Below, one piece after another: positions 41,667 through 50,198 of a stretch of DNA of 64,000 nt. Positions within the stretch are counted from its first letter, which is position 1. Each line of letters starts with the position of its first letter. The DNA lies in contig JBMNLS010000001.1 of the NCBI GenBank assembly GCA_050952935.1, positions 1,488,001-1,552,000 on the forward strand, read 5' to 3'. The stretch is from UBA6115 sp050952935 (GTDB lineage Bacteria > Bacillota > Clostridia > Christensenellales > Aristaeellaceae). Both the position numbers and the translations under genes were made by a program. Under the pieces are notes generated by a model, which was given only the letters and a program-made list of their open reading frames with translations, searched no databases and was not told where the DNA came from.

Positions 41667-42868
41667 TATTGCTTCTTGCCCCGACGCAACAGGAGGCCTT
41701 CAGCCGGAATATGGTCCGCAAGGATGACATGGTTTGTGTCGCTGATTTTTGTGTCGTCAACCAGCACCGCGCCCTGCTGCACCATGTTCCGGGCATCTGA
41801 GCGGCTGGAACACAGACCGCAGAGGAAAAGAATGGTGGTCAGCCGATTGTCTTCGTTTAGCTGCTGAGGGGTGATCAGGAAGGTAGGGACATTCGCCATG
41901 CTGCCGTCGCCGGCAAACAGGGCGCTGGAGGCCTCGCGGGCTTTCTTCGCTTCTTCCTGGCCATGCACCAGCCTGGTGGCTTCAAAAGCCAGCACTGTTT
42001 TTGCCTCGTTAATGGCGGCCCCTTCAAGATGGCTTAGACGCCTGACTTCATCCATGGGCAAGAAGGTCAGCATGGCCAGGCTTTTTTCCACATCGGCGTC
42101 GGCGATGTTGCGCCAGTACTGGAAGAAGTCATAGGGGCTGCACATGTCTGCGTCCAGCCAAAGGGCGCCTTTTTCCGTCTTTCCCATCTTCTGGCCTTCA
42201 GAATTCATCAGGAGGTTGAAGGTGCAGGCGTAGGCGGAAACACGCTCCACCCGGCGGATCAGATCAGCGCCCGCCAGCATGTTGCTCCATTGATCATCAC
42301 CACCCATTTGCAAAACACAGTTGTGCCTGCGGTAAAGCTCCAGAAAGTCATAAGCCTGCATGATCATGTAGTTGAACTCAAGGAAGGTCAGCCCACGTTC
42401 CATGCGCTGCTTGTAGCATTCGGCGGCTATCATGCGGTTGACGGAGAAGTGCACGCCGATTTCCCTGATAAAATCTACATAATTGAGCTTCATCAGCCAA
42501 TCTTCATTGTTGGTGGCAATGGCCTTATTGTCGCTAAAATCAATAAAACGCCCAATCTGCCCCTTGATGCCATCAATGTGGTGGGCGATGGTGGCGTCAT
42601 CCATCATTTTCCTAAGGTCGGTTTTCCCGCTGGGGTCGCCAATGCGGGCGGTGCCGCCGCCAATGAGCGCCACCGGGATATGCCCCGCCCGCTGCATATG
42701 CGCCATGGCGAGGATGGGGATAAAGTGCCCGAAGTGAAGGCTTGCCGCAGTCGGATCAAAGCCAATGTAAAAGACTGTGGGTTCATTGGCAAGCTGTTCA
42801 TACAGCTTGTCTTCAAAGGTGATCTGCGCCAGAAAGCCGCGTTCCTTTAGGGTGTCAAGGACATGCAT
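41642..42868 (-). CDS. tyrS: Tyrosyl-tRNA synthetase
   Basis: A 408-residue class I synthetase. The tyrosine pocket and HIGH-like motif appear in FYIGFDPTAASLHFGHFIPI; GGGTARIGDPSGK follows; the KMSKS-equivalent is GQKMGKTEKGALWLD; a C-terminal S4-like domain (LFLCGLCSSRSDARNMVQQG) binds tRNA. The HFGH plus KMGKT form marks the TyrZ-like/TyrS subgroup. GGAGG lies 8 nt before the ATG. No T-box is present on this gene, unlike ileS. Confidence 0.95.
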   Translation of the reverse strand: MHVLDTLKERGFLAQITFEDKLYEQLANEPTVFYIGFDPTAASLHFGHFIPILAMAHMQRAGHIPVALIGGGTARIGDPSGKTDLRKMMDDATIAHHIDGIKGQIGRFIDFSDNKAIATNNEDWLMKLNYVDFIREIGVHFSVNRMIAAECYKQRMERGLTFLEFNYMIMQAYDFLELYRRHNCVLQMGGDDQWSNMLAGADLIRRVERVSAYACTFNLLMNSEGQKMGKTEKGALWLDADMCSPYDFFQYWRNIADADVEKSLAMLTFLPMDEVRRLSHLEGAAINEAKTVLAFEATRLVHGQEEAKKAREASSALFAGDGSMANVPTFLITPQQLNEDNRLTTILFLCGLCSSRSDARNMVQQGAVLVDDTKISDTNHVILADHIPAEGLLLRRGKKQYCRLMLKH

Positions 42869-42900
42869 GGGTTTTGTTCCTCCGTCCTGCGTGATAATTT

Positions 42901-42929
42901 ACTATACCAAACCAGGTTGAATTGGGCAA
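42901..42929 (-). promoter_or_regulatory. Promoter of tyrS
   Basis: Minus strand: TTGCCC, 17-nt spacer, TATAGT, ending about 33 nt before the tyrS start. It sits back-to-back with the plus-strand promoter at 42941. Confidence 0.6.
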
Positions 42930-42940
42930 TCCTGATTATT

Positions 42941-42970
42941 TTGACAAGATCAGGCTTTCAGGTGTACACT
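42941..42970 (+). promoter_or_regulatory. Promoter of the cysteine desulfurase-NifU-HflX operon
   Basis: TTGACA, 18-nt spacer, TACACT. The next good start codon is 210 bp downstream, implying a long untranslated leader. Confidence 0.65.
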
Positions 42971-43180
42971 GAAAACAATCCCGAACTATTTTGCCGGGAT
43001 GGGGAGGAACTGTGAGGATATCGGCCAATAACCATGATGTTCCCCAGCGTTTTTTGAGGCGCCTGGAGATTTTTGCAGTTAATTCAGGGCGTTGATGGGA
43101 GGAAGTATTCAGCGCATTATACCGGAAAGCATCTTGCTGGAAGATTTCTTTCTCAATTAATTCGCCAAGAAGGAGCACCA
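42971..43180 (+). promoter_or_regulatory. Long structured leader of unknown type before nifS
   Basis: ATCCCG/CGGGAT can pair near 42980-43000. GGGGAGGAAC (43001-43010) can pair with GTTCCCC (43039-43045), followed by a run of T at 43050-43055, which looks like an attenuator. No known riboswitch consensus was recognised (no T-box, S-box, or Fe-S regulator gene). A reading frame continuous with nifS has only a weak TTG at 43073 and I do not regard it as coding. Confidence 0.4.
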
Positions 43181-44338
43181 TTGAACAGGATATATCTGGA
43201 TAACGCTGCCACAACAGCTTTGGCGCCTAAGGTATTGGAAGCCATGCTTCCTTATCTAAATGCGCATTATGGCAATGCTTCCAGCATCTATGAGACCGGT
43301 CGTGATGCCCGTCAGGCTGTTGACGCCGCCAGACGGCAGGTGGCGGAGCTTATCAACGCGAAGCCCGGTGAAATCTTTTTTACAAGCGGCGGAACGGAAA
43401 GCGACAACTGGGCGCTGAAAGGGATTGCCCTTGCTAATAAAAACAAAGGCAATCATATCATCACAAGCGCCATAGAGCATCACGCGGTGCTGGAAACGGC
43501 CCATTGGCTGGAAGGTCAGGGCTTTGAACTGACTTATCTGCCCGTTGGATCTGATGGTATCGTCGATCCCGACCAGGTTGTCCGGGCCATCACCGACCGA
43601 ACCATTCTGATTTCCGTCATGGCCGCTAACAATGAGATAGGTACTTTGCAGCCTGTAAGCGCCATTGGGGCCATCGCAAAGGCGCATCAGATCCCTTTCC
43701 ATACCGACGCGGTGCAGGCGGCGGGAGCGGTGCCCATTGATGTGAATGCCTGGCAGGCGGATCTGCTTTCCTTGTCAGGGCATAAGTTCCATGGCCCCAA
43801 GGGCATTGGGGTGCTTTATATCCGGACAGGGACCCGGGTTGAGCGGCTTATTCATGGCGGCGCCCAGGAGCGCGGCCGCCGCGCGGGCACTGAACATGTC
43901 GCGGGCATTGTGGGCCTGGGGGCTGCCGCCAGCCTGGCCGGGGAGAGGCTGGCTGCGGGTGCCGGAAGGATCACAGCGCTTAGAAATCGCTTGATAGATG
44001 GAATCATGACCACGATTCCGGATGTGCGTCTCAATGGCGATCGGGAGCGGCGTTTGCCCAACAACGCCAACATGTCTTTCAAATATATAGAGGGAGAAGC
44101 GCTGCTGTTGCACCTTGATTTAAACGGCATCGCGGCTTCCTCAGGCTCTGCTTGCGCCTCCGGCTCTCTTGAACCCTCCCATGTGCTTTTGGCCATCGGC
44201 CTTGACGCGGAGGACGCGCACAGTAGCATTCGTTTTACCCTTTCAGAAGCCACCACCCAGGAAGAAATTGATACGGTGCTTGGTGTTTTGCCGGGTATCG
44301 TTAATAAACTGCGGGCCATGTCCCCGCTTGTAAGCTAA
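43181..44338 (+). CDS. nifS: Cysteine desulfurase (NifS/IscS family)
   Basis: A 385-residue PLP enzyme taking sulfur from cysteine for Fe-S clusters and tRNA thiolation. YLDNAATT at the N-terminus, FTSGGTESDNWALKG, EHHAVLE, HTDAVQAAG, the PLP-lysine in SLSGHKFHGPKGIG (near 200) and the active Cys loop SSGSACASGSLEPSHVL (near 320). The TTG at 43181 has AAGGAG 5 nt upstream and gives the usual MNRIYLDNAATT start. NifU follows after 11 bp, forming a minimal assembly pair. Confidence 0.94.
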   Translation: MNRIYLDNAATTALAPKVLEAMLPYLNAHYGNASSIYETGRDARQAVDAARRQVAELINAKPGEIFFTSGGTESDNWALKGIALANKNKGNHIITSAIEHHAVLETAHWLEGQGFELTYLPVGSDGIVDPDQVVRAITDRTILISVMAANNEIGTLQPVSAIGAIAKAHQIPFHTDAVQAAGAVPIDVNAWQADLLSLSGHKFHGPKGIGVLYIRTGTRVERLIHGGAQERGRRAGTEHVAGIVGLGAAASLAGERLAAGAGRITALRNRLIDGIMTTIPDVRLNGDRERRLPNNANMSFKYIEGEALLLHLDLNGIAASSGSACASGSLEPSHVLLAIGLDAEDAHSSIRFTLSEATTQEEIDTVLGVLPGIVNKLRAMSPLVS

Positions 44339-44349
44339 GGAGTGCCTTG

Positions 44350-44745
44350 ATGTACAGTGAAAAGGTCATGGATCATTTCAGCAATCCCCGCAATGTGGGG
44401 GACCTTCCCGATGCCAATGGCGTGGGGATTGTGGGCAGCGCCACCTGCGGCGATATTATGAAGATGTATATACGGGTAGAAAACGATGTGATTCAGGATG
44501 TGCGCTTTAAAACCTTTGGCTGCGGCGCTGCGATTGCCTCCAGCTCCATGGCCACGGAAATGGTGCGCGGGAAAACCCTGGATGAGGCGCTGAAGCTGAG
44601 CAACAAGGCGGTGATGGAAGCGCTGGGCGGCCTGCCGCCCCCAAAGGTGCATTGCTCTGTGCTGGCAGAAGAAGCCATCCGGGCAGCCATTGAGGATTAC
44701 AGAAAGAACAAGGGACAGGCGCCGCAAGAGGAGCAAAATGCCTGA
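44350..44745 (+). CDS. nifU: NifU/IscU-type iron-sulfur cluster scaffold
   Basis: 131 residues, the N-terminal scaffold domain only. The three cluster-ligand cysteines are visible in GSATCGD, TFGCGAA and KVHCSVLAE, with the essential Asp in TCGD. It receives sulfur from the neighbouring desulfurase. The ATG at 44350 has AAGGAG 7 nt upstream (a TTG 3 nt earlier is less likely). Its end overlaps hflX by 8 nt. The tail is polar (QAPQEEQNA). Confidence 0.94.
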   Translation: MYSEKVMDHFSNPRNVGDLPDANGVGIVGSATCGDIMKMYIRVENDVIQDVRFKTFGCGAAIASSSMATEMVRGKTLDEALKLSNKAVMEALGGLPPPKVHCSVLAEEAIRAAIEDYRKNKGQAPQEEQNA

Positions 44746-46528
44746 ACTGAGGGGAAATCTGAGTGGAATCAAAGTCAGCCTGCAGCGGGAAATCGCTTTG
44801 CTGTTTGATTTTCCGGTGGGAACGGATGAATTTCTGCCATTTGAACTGGGCCAGGCGCTCTGCCGCTTTTCTGCCCAGATCAGGCGGGAGATTGCCCTGT
44901 ACCTCTCGCGCAATGGTGAGGTGCTGGATATCGCCATCGGGCAAAAGGATAATGTGCCCCTGGCTGATTTTTCCCAGCGCCGAAGTGAAAACCGCTTAAG
45001 CCGGGTGCGCTGCATCCATACCCATCCGGATGGACAGTCCATGCTGTCGGATGTGGATATTTCAGCGCTTAAAAGCCTGCGGCTGGACGCCATCTGCGCC
45101 CTGGGAGCTAATGATGACGGCAGTGTGGCCGGGGCCAGCGTGTGTTACCTGGTGCCTGACAAAGAGCTGGGGTATAAGGCCGGGCCAGTCATGGTCACAG
45201 GCGCCAGAGCCCTTGCCCATCCCAAGTGGATGGATATCATCGCTGCCAACGACGAGCCGCTGGCTCCTCAGGAGCAGCTTACCCGATCAGAAGCGGAGCG
45301 GGTTTACCTGATTGGCATTGACAGCGAGGAATCGCTTGATGAACTTGCCTCTTTGGCGCAGAGCGCCGGCGCGCAGGTGGTGGGGCGCGCTTTGCAGGCA
45401 AAAAGCAGCATGGATCCAAAGTCCTACATCGGATCGGGCAAGGCGCTGGAAGTGGCGCTTGACGCGCAGGCGCTGGAAGTGGATCTGATTATCGCGGATG
45501 ATGAATTGTCCAGCGTTCAGCTTAATCAGCTGGAAGAACTGACCGGCATCCGGGTGATTGACCGCACCACGCTTATCCTTGACATTTTTGCTTTGCGCGC
45601 CAACACCAGCGAGGGCAAGCTGCAGGTGAGCCTGGCCCAGCTGAAATACCGTTCCAGCCACCTGATCGGCGCCCGGTCGGCGCTGTCACGCCTGGCGGGC
45701 GGCATTGGCACCCGGGGGCCGGGTGAGAGCAAGCTGGAAATGGACCGGCGCTATATCAGACGCCGCATTCAGATATTGAATAATGAACTGAAGGAGCTGG
45801 AACGCCAGCGGGCTGTTCGACGCAAAAACAGGCAACAGAGCGATATCCCGGTGGTAGCCCTGGTGGGATACACCAATACCGGTAAATCAAGCCTTTTGAA
45901 CCGTCTTTCCGGCGCTGATATGTATGTGGAAAATCAACTTTTTGCCACATTGGACGCGGTATCCCGCAAGGTAAGCCTGCCTGATGGGGATGAATTCCTG
46001 CTGGTTGATTCCGTTGGCTTTATCAGCAAGCTGCCCACCGACCTGGTGGAGGCCTTTAAGTCCACCCTGGAAGAGACAGCGCTGGCGGACATCTTGGTGA
46101 TCGTTTCAGACGCCGCCAACCCTGAGGCACTAAACCAGCGCAAAGTGGTGGAAGAGGTGCTCAATGACCTGGGTGCCAGCCACCAGCCCCGCATTGAAGT
46201 GTTCAACAAGTCAGACATTGCGCAGCCTGACAGCCATCTTGATATCCCAGGGGCTTTGATGGTTTCTGCCAAGAAGGGGGAAGGGATTCCTGAGCTTTTA
46301 GCAGCCATTGCCAAAATCCTGCGTGACAGTGAGCGAGAATATACGCTGTTTGTGCCTTTTTCACAGTATGAGGCCCTCCATGAGATGCACAAACTGGGGC
46401 GGCTGATCAGCGAGGAGCATCGCGACACCGGCACCCTGGTGACTTTGAGGCTTAAGCCTGTGGCCGTGATGCGCCTGCGCTCCCAGTACAAAGCGTTGTT
46501 TGCGATGGATAAGCCTGATGATCGCTAA
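44738..46528 (+). CDS. hflX: GTPase HflX with N-terminal JAMM-like domain
   Basis: 596 residues, long for HflX (about 420). Residues ~190-350 form the HflX nucleotide-binding domain (SYIGSGKALEV, RTTLILDIFALRA, GGIGTRGPGESKLE), then the G domain: G1 GYTNTGKSS (near 378), G3 DSVGFI and G4 NKSD. HflX splits stalled or hibernating ribosomes. The first ~180 residues are extra and contain HTHPDGQSMLSDVD (94-107), which fits the JAMM metal-site pattern HxHx7Sx2D, with upstream REIALYL resembling RadC-type domains. This extension is common in Clostridia; whether it is a peptidase is unknown. It overlaps nifU and the next gene. Confidence 0.93.
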   Translation: MPELRGNLSGIKVSLQREIALLFDFPVGTDEFLPFELGQALCRFSAQIRREIALYLSRNGEVLDIAIGQKDNVPLADFSQRRSENRLSRVRCIHTHPDGQSMLSDVDISALKSLRLDAICALGANDDGSVAGASVCYLVPDKELGYKAGPVMVTGARALAHPKWMDIIAANDEPLAPQEQLTRSEAERVYLIGIDSEESLDELASLAQSAGAQVVGRALQAKSSMDPKSYIGSGKALEVALDAQALEVDLIIADDELSSVQLNQLEELTGIRVIDRTTLILDIFALRANTSEGKLQVSLAQLKYRSSHLIGARSALSRLAGGIGTRGPGESKLEMDRRYIRRRIQILNNELKELERQRAVRRKNRQQSDIPVVALVGYTNTGKSSLLNRLSGADMYVENQLFATLDAVSRKVSLPDGDEFLLVDSVGFISKLPTDLVEAFKSTLEETALADILVIVSDAANPEALNQRKVVEEVLNDLGASHQPRIEVFNKSDIAQPDSHLDIPGALMVSAKKGEGIPELLAAIAKILRDSEREYTLFVPFSQYEALHEMHKLGRLISEEHRDTGTLVTLRLKPVAVMRLRSQYKALFAMDKPDDR

Positions 46529-47201
46529 AGTTCTGTCGCTGTTTTTAACGGCTTTTGTCATTGCGCAATGCGGCATTCAGGCGGTGGTGGATGAGACCAC
46601 CTTAGGTGGCAACCTCTATCTGGTTAACCGGACCTTTCAACTGGCGCAGGAATATGTGCCGCCTGATTTAGTGCGCCCGGCGGTCAAAATGCAAAGCGGC
46701 GGCATCACCCTGCGCAAGGAAGCGGCTGCAGCGCTGGAAAGCATGTTCGCGGCCGCCAAGGCGGAGAAACACACCTTGGTGGCGGTGTCGGGCTATCGCA
46801 GCTACGGTACTCAAAACGCCATTTACCGCAGGAAGATTTCAAGCGCTGGCAGCGTCCAAAAGGCCGGGCTTTTGGTGGCGCCTCCGGGCTGCAGCGAACA
46901 TCAGCTGGGGCTGGCGGTTGATATTGGCCGTTCATCAAGCGCTCAGCTGAACCAAAGCTTTGCCCGCTCTAAGGAGGGGCAATGGGTGCGGGAGAACGCG
47001 CACCATTTTGGCTTTATCATCCGCTATAAGGCGGAGTGGACTGAGATAACAGGCATCGCGGATGAACCCTGGCATATCCGCTATGTTGGGCCGGCGCATG
47101 CCAGACAGCTTTTTGAGCGAGATATTCCCCTGGAGCAATATGTGTATGAACTGAGCGAAGCTAACTTTGGCGCATATTACATGGAAGGAATTGGCGGATG
47201 A
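46518..47201 (+). CDS. M15-family D-alanyl-D-alanine carboxypeptidase (VanY-like), copy 1
   Basis: 227 residues with an N-terminal hydrophobic signal (MIAKVLSLFLTAFVIAQ). The VanY fold is clear: LRKEAAAALESMFAAA, SGYRSYGTQ, the zinc ligands in SEHQLGLAVDIG (His and Asp) and the catalytic Glu and third zinc His in ADEPWHIRYVG. It trims D-Ala from peptidoglycan stem peptides outside the membrane. The start overlaps the end of hflX by 11 nt, with a weak GGATAAG site. It is the first of three tandem paralogues. Confidence 0.9.
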   Translation: MIAKVLSLFLTAFVIAQCGIQAVVDETTLGGNLYLVNRTFQLAQEYVPPDLVRPAVKMQSGGITLRKEAAAALESMFAAAKAEKHTLVAVSGYRSYGTQNAIYRRKISSAGSVQKAGLLVAPPGCSEHQLGLAVDIGRSSSAQLNQSFARSKEGQWVRENAHHFGFIIRYKAEWTEITGIADEPWHIRYVGPAHARQLFERDIPLEQYVYELSEANFGAYYMEGIGG

Positions 47202-48010
47202 AGAAACGCGTGATTTGGCTGATATTATTGATGATGTTGCTGCAGGCGCAAACCGGGCTGGCGGCGCCAGAATGGACCTATCCAATTCCCGCCAACCTGT
47301 TGGAGAACCGGAATGGTAACCTGATCCTGGCCAATCGTCAGTCTCTGCTTGACAGCACGTTTGAACCACATAATCTGGTTTCCATCGCCCACCTGCCAGG
47401 CGTCAGCGGCCCTCACGCTCTGCGCAAGGAGGCGGCGGTGGCTCTGACAGAGATGTTCAAAGCCGCTGAAGAAGCGGGATATAAGCTATATGTCAAAAGC
47501 TCCTACCGCAGTTACGGCACCCAGAGCACCATGTATCACAATCGTGTTGAAAAATACGGCAAGGATGACGGTGTTGTCGCTTATCCAGGATCGTCTGATC
47601 ACCAGACGGGGCTGGGAGTGGATGTGCTGAATTTGGAGTGGGCCAAGCAGGATGGCATGCGCCCGGAATTCAGCAACACCAAGGAAGCTCAGTGGATGGA
47701 AGCCAACTGCGCCGAATTCGGGTTCATTATTCGGTATTTACCTGAAAAACAGGAGATCACCGGCATTATTTATGAGCCATGGCACCTGCGCTATGTGGGG
47801 CGTGAAGTAGCAACATACATGATGAAAAAACGCCTGTCGTTGGAGGAATTCAGCCAGGAATATCAACAGGCCATTGATGATTTTAAAGCGGCAGGCGGTG
47901 ACTTTCAGGCGCTTTGCGCCCAATTGAATGCCCTGCCCCCAGCCAGGGTGCTGGATGAAACCGACGAGGCGGGGGACAGCGAGATTTCAATTTTCTATAA
48001 GAACCCTTGA
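47198..48010 (+). CDS. M15-family carboxypeptidase (VanY-like), copy 2
   Basis: 270 residues; signal peptide MKKRVIWLILLMMLLQAQTG. Conserved SSYRSYGTQ, SDHQTGLGVDV and EPWHLRYVG retain the zinc and catalytic residues. It differs from its neighbours by an inserted DVLNLEWAKQDG segment before FSNTKEAQWME and by a C-terminal tail (FSQEYQQAIDDFKAAGG...). The ATG overlaps the stop of copy 1 (ATGA), so it is coupled. Probably peptidoglycan remodelling. Confidence 0.9.
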   Translation: MKKRVIWLILLMMLLQAQTGLAAPEWTYPIPANLLENRNGNLILANRQSLLDSTFEPHNLVSIAHLPGVSGPHALRKEAAVALTEMFKAAEEAGYKLYVKSSYRSYGTQSTMYHNRVEKYGKDDGVVAYPGSSDHQTGLGVDVLNLEWAKQDGMRPEFSNTKEAQWMEANCAEFGFIIRYLPEKQEITGIIYEPWHLRYVGREVATYMMKKRLSLEEFSQEYQQAIDDFKAAGGDFQALCAQLNALPPARVLDETDEAGDSEISIFYKNP

Positions 48011-48018
48011 GGAAAACG

Positions 48019-48996
48019 ATGAAAAGATTAATTGCGATTGTTCTTGTGTATGTTTGTGTTTTATTAGTGAGTGCGGCGGAAGTCCCGGCGCCTGAGGAAA
48101 CCCCTGCGCCGATAAGCCGGGTGTCATCCCTGCTTGAACTTGGGGGAAATCTTGCTTTGGTAAACGCCCAAAACCGCATCAGTAAGGCCTATGTGCCGGA
48201 GGATCTGGTTAAACCGGATGTGAAAACCCGAAAGAAAAGTTTGGAAAACAACATTCTGATGCGGTCAGAGGCTGCTCAGGCCCTTGAAAGGATGTTTGAA
48301 GCGGCGCTCAGCGAACAGGGGCACACCCTGTATGCCACATCGGGCTACCGTGCCTATGGCATTCAGCAGATTCTTTTCAATGCAAAAGTAGAGGAAGTGG
48401 GGAGCGAAAAAAAAGCGCGGCGCCGTGTAGCGGCTCCCGGCACCAGCGAGCATCAGATGGGTTTGGCCATGGATGTGCAATCGCCCTCACAGCTGAACCT
48501 GAACCCCAAATTCGGGCAGACGCCGGAGGGAATCTGGGTGGGTGAAAACGCCCATCGCTTTGGCTTTATTGTCCGCTACAAACAGGAATGGCGGGAGATT
48601 ACCGGGATATCCGATGAGCCCTGGCATATCCGCTATGTGGGCATTGCCCATGCCACGGCGCTTTATCATCTGGACATTCCGCTGGAAACCTATGTGGAGT
48701 ATGCTCGTCTGCTGCCGGAATATGTGCTGGTCCGCGGCAACAACTACCTGCTGGAAGGGCTGATCAAACAGATGATTGCCGGGCAAACGCCCGAAGCCCT
48801 CAAGGCTTTGCAGCAGGCGGCTCACCCGGATGAGGAAGACGCCGTCATGCGCGCTGCCTCGGCGCCCTTTCTGCCTGAGGGCACCAGCTATGAGGAGGCG
48901 CTGTGGTATGCTTATCCTACGCCCAAGCCTACCTCCGCTCCCCGGGTGGATGAGGATGAGGAGACCAGCCTGTTTTCTTTAAGCGGAGGGGAATAA
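48019..48996 (+). CDS. M15-family carboxypeptidase (VanY-like), copy 3
   Basis: 325 residues; signal peptide MKRLIAIVLVYVCVLLVSA. SGYRAYGIQ, SEHQMGLAMDV and DEPWHIRYVG keep the active site. It is closest to copy 1 (LGGNLALVN, YVPEDLVKPDVK) but carries a C-terminal extension of about 100 residues, with a helical part (EGLIKQMIAGQTPEALKALQ) and a Pro-rich acidic end. The ATG at 48019 has GAGGA 5 nt upstream. The next gene starts in its stop codon (TAATG). Confidence 0.9.
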   Translation: MKRLIAIVLVYVCVLLVSAAEVPAPEETPAPISRVSSLLELGGNLALVNAQNRISKAYVPEDLVKPDVKTRKKSLENNILMRSEAAQALERMFEAALSEQGHTLYATSGYRAYGIQQILFNAKVEEVGSEKKARRRVAAPGTSEHQMGLAMDVQSPSQLNLNPKFGQTPEGIWVGENAHRFGFIVRYKQEWREITGISDEPWHIRYVGIAHATALYHLDIPLETYVEYARLLPEYVLVRGNNYLLEGLIKQMIAGQTPEALKALQQAAHPDEEDAVMRAASAPFLPEGTSYEEALWYAYPTPKPTSAPRVDEDEETSLFSLSGGE

Positions 48997-50198
48997 TGGC
49001 CTCCATGCTTGACAGGCTGCGCGCAGCACAGCCCATCAGCGAAACAAAACAAAAAGTAACATCTAATACAGCTCCGATGCTGGTCAGGGAAACCCGTGCC
49101 CAGTTGAAGCCGGGCTATTCACATATCAGCGCCCAAACGCTGCAGTACCTGGGCGTTGACGCTGAAGAGAGTATTCCGATTGATAAATTCCTATTTATCG
49201 ACACGGAAACCACGGGGCTCAGGGGCGGCGCCGGCACTGTCGCTTTTTTGATTGGGGCAGCGTGTTTTACGGAAGAATCGCTTGTTGTCAAGCAGTTTTT
49301 GATCAGGGATTATCATCAGGAGGCTGCCATGCTGCGCCAGGTTTTTGACATGTTCCACAAGGCGCGATGTCTTGTCACCTTTAACGGCGCCAGCTTTGAC
49401 ATGCCCCTTCTTGAAAGCCGTGCTACGGTCAACCGCCTCCAGGACAGGTTTGATGTGCCCATGCATCTTGATATGATTCATGCGGCCAGAAGGGTTTTTA
49501 AGATGCGCATCCGCCAATGCTCCCTGGCCGCTATAGAGGAGAGGGTGTTTGGGGAGAGCAGGGAAGATGATTTGCCTGGCGCTGAGATCCCTGCCCGTTA
49601 TTTCAAGTACCTGAAAACAAGGGATGAAAGCCTGCTGGATCCGGTGCTTCTGCATAATCAGACGGACATCATATCTCTGGCCAGATTGATGCTTTGCACC
49701 GCTCAGCTGCATGAAAACCCCATGGCAAGCCCATACCATCAGGATATTTTCAGCCTTGGCAAGGTGTATGAAAAACACGGCCAGGTGGGGAAGGCGGCCA
49801 TATGCTACCGGGCCTGCACCCAGCGGGATGTGCGTGCCCTGGCAGGGATCAGGCTGGCTGATATGTTAAAGCGCCTTCGGGAAAACCAGGCGGCGGCCGA
49901 TGCCTACGAAGCGTTGATTGCCCATCAGACTGTCAGCACACATGTTTTCACCGCCCTGGCCAAAATCTATGAGCACCGCCTGAAAGAACCGGCCCGCGCC
50001 CTTGCCATTGTGAAGCAGGGCATGCTATATTGTGCTGAACATCGTCAGATTTCCAAGCGGGCTGCACAAGACTATGTTCAGCTTGAACACCGGTATCTGC
50101 GATTATTGAGAAAGGTTGAGAAACAGAACCATGGGATTTTTAACCAGGATAAAAGTAAGATCGGCGCTTCTGAAACATCAGAGAGGCCAGGTGGATGA
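48996..50198 (+). CDS. YprB-like DEDD 3'-5' exonuclease with TPR-like C-terminus
   Basis: 400 residues. An RNase-H-like exonuclease domain has the DEDD residues in FIDTETTGLRGG (near 68), TFNGASFDMPLLESR and LHNQTDIISLARL. The last ~140 residues are helical repeats (YEKHGQVGKAAICYRAC, RLADMLKRLRENQAAADAYEAL). Relatives are annotated as ribonuclease-H-like or YprB; substrate unknown. The ATG shares one base with the previous stop. Its last ~22 codons overlap the next gene, whose start lies inside it. Confidence 0.85.
   Translation: MASMLDRLRAAQPISETKQKVTSNTAPMLVRETRAQLKPGYSHISAQTLQYLGVDAEESIPIDKFLFIDTETTGLRGGAGTVAFLIGAACFTEESLVVKQFLIRDYHQEAAMLRQVFDMFHKARCLVTFNGASFDMPLLESRATVNRLQDRFDVPMHLDMIHAARRVFKMRIRQCSLAAIEERVFGESREDDLPGAEIPARYFKYLKTRDESLLDPVLLHNQTDIISLARLMLCTAQLHENPMASPYHQDIFSLGKVYEKHGQVGKAAICYRACTQRDVRALAGIRLADMLKRLRENQAAADAYEALIAHQTVSTHVFTALAKIYEHRLKEPARALAIVKQGMLYCAEHRQISKRAAQDYVQLEHRYLRLLRKVEKQNHGIFNQDKSKIGASETSERPGG

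Noticed and set aside
42869..42945. T-box leader upstream of tyrS
   Set aside because: The tyrS start follows its promoter by about 33 nt; there is no room and no GGTGG-type T-box sequence.
43073..43180. N-terminal extension of the cysteine desulfurase
   Set aside because: Only a poor TTG without ribosome binding site; the TTG at 43181 has AAGGAG and gives the family-typical start.
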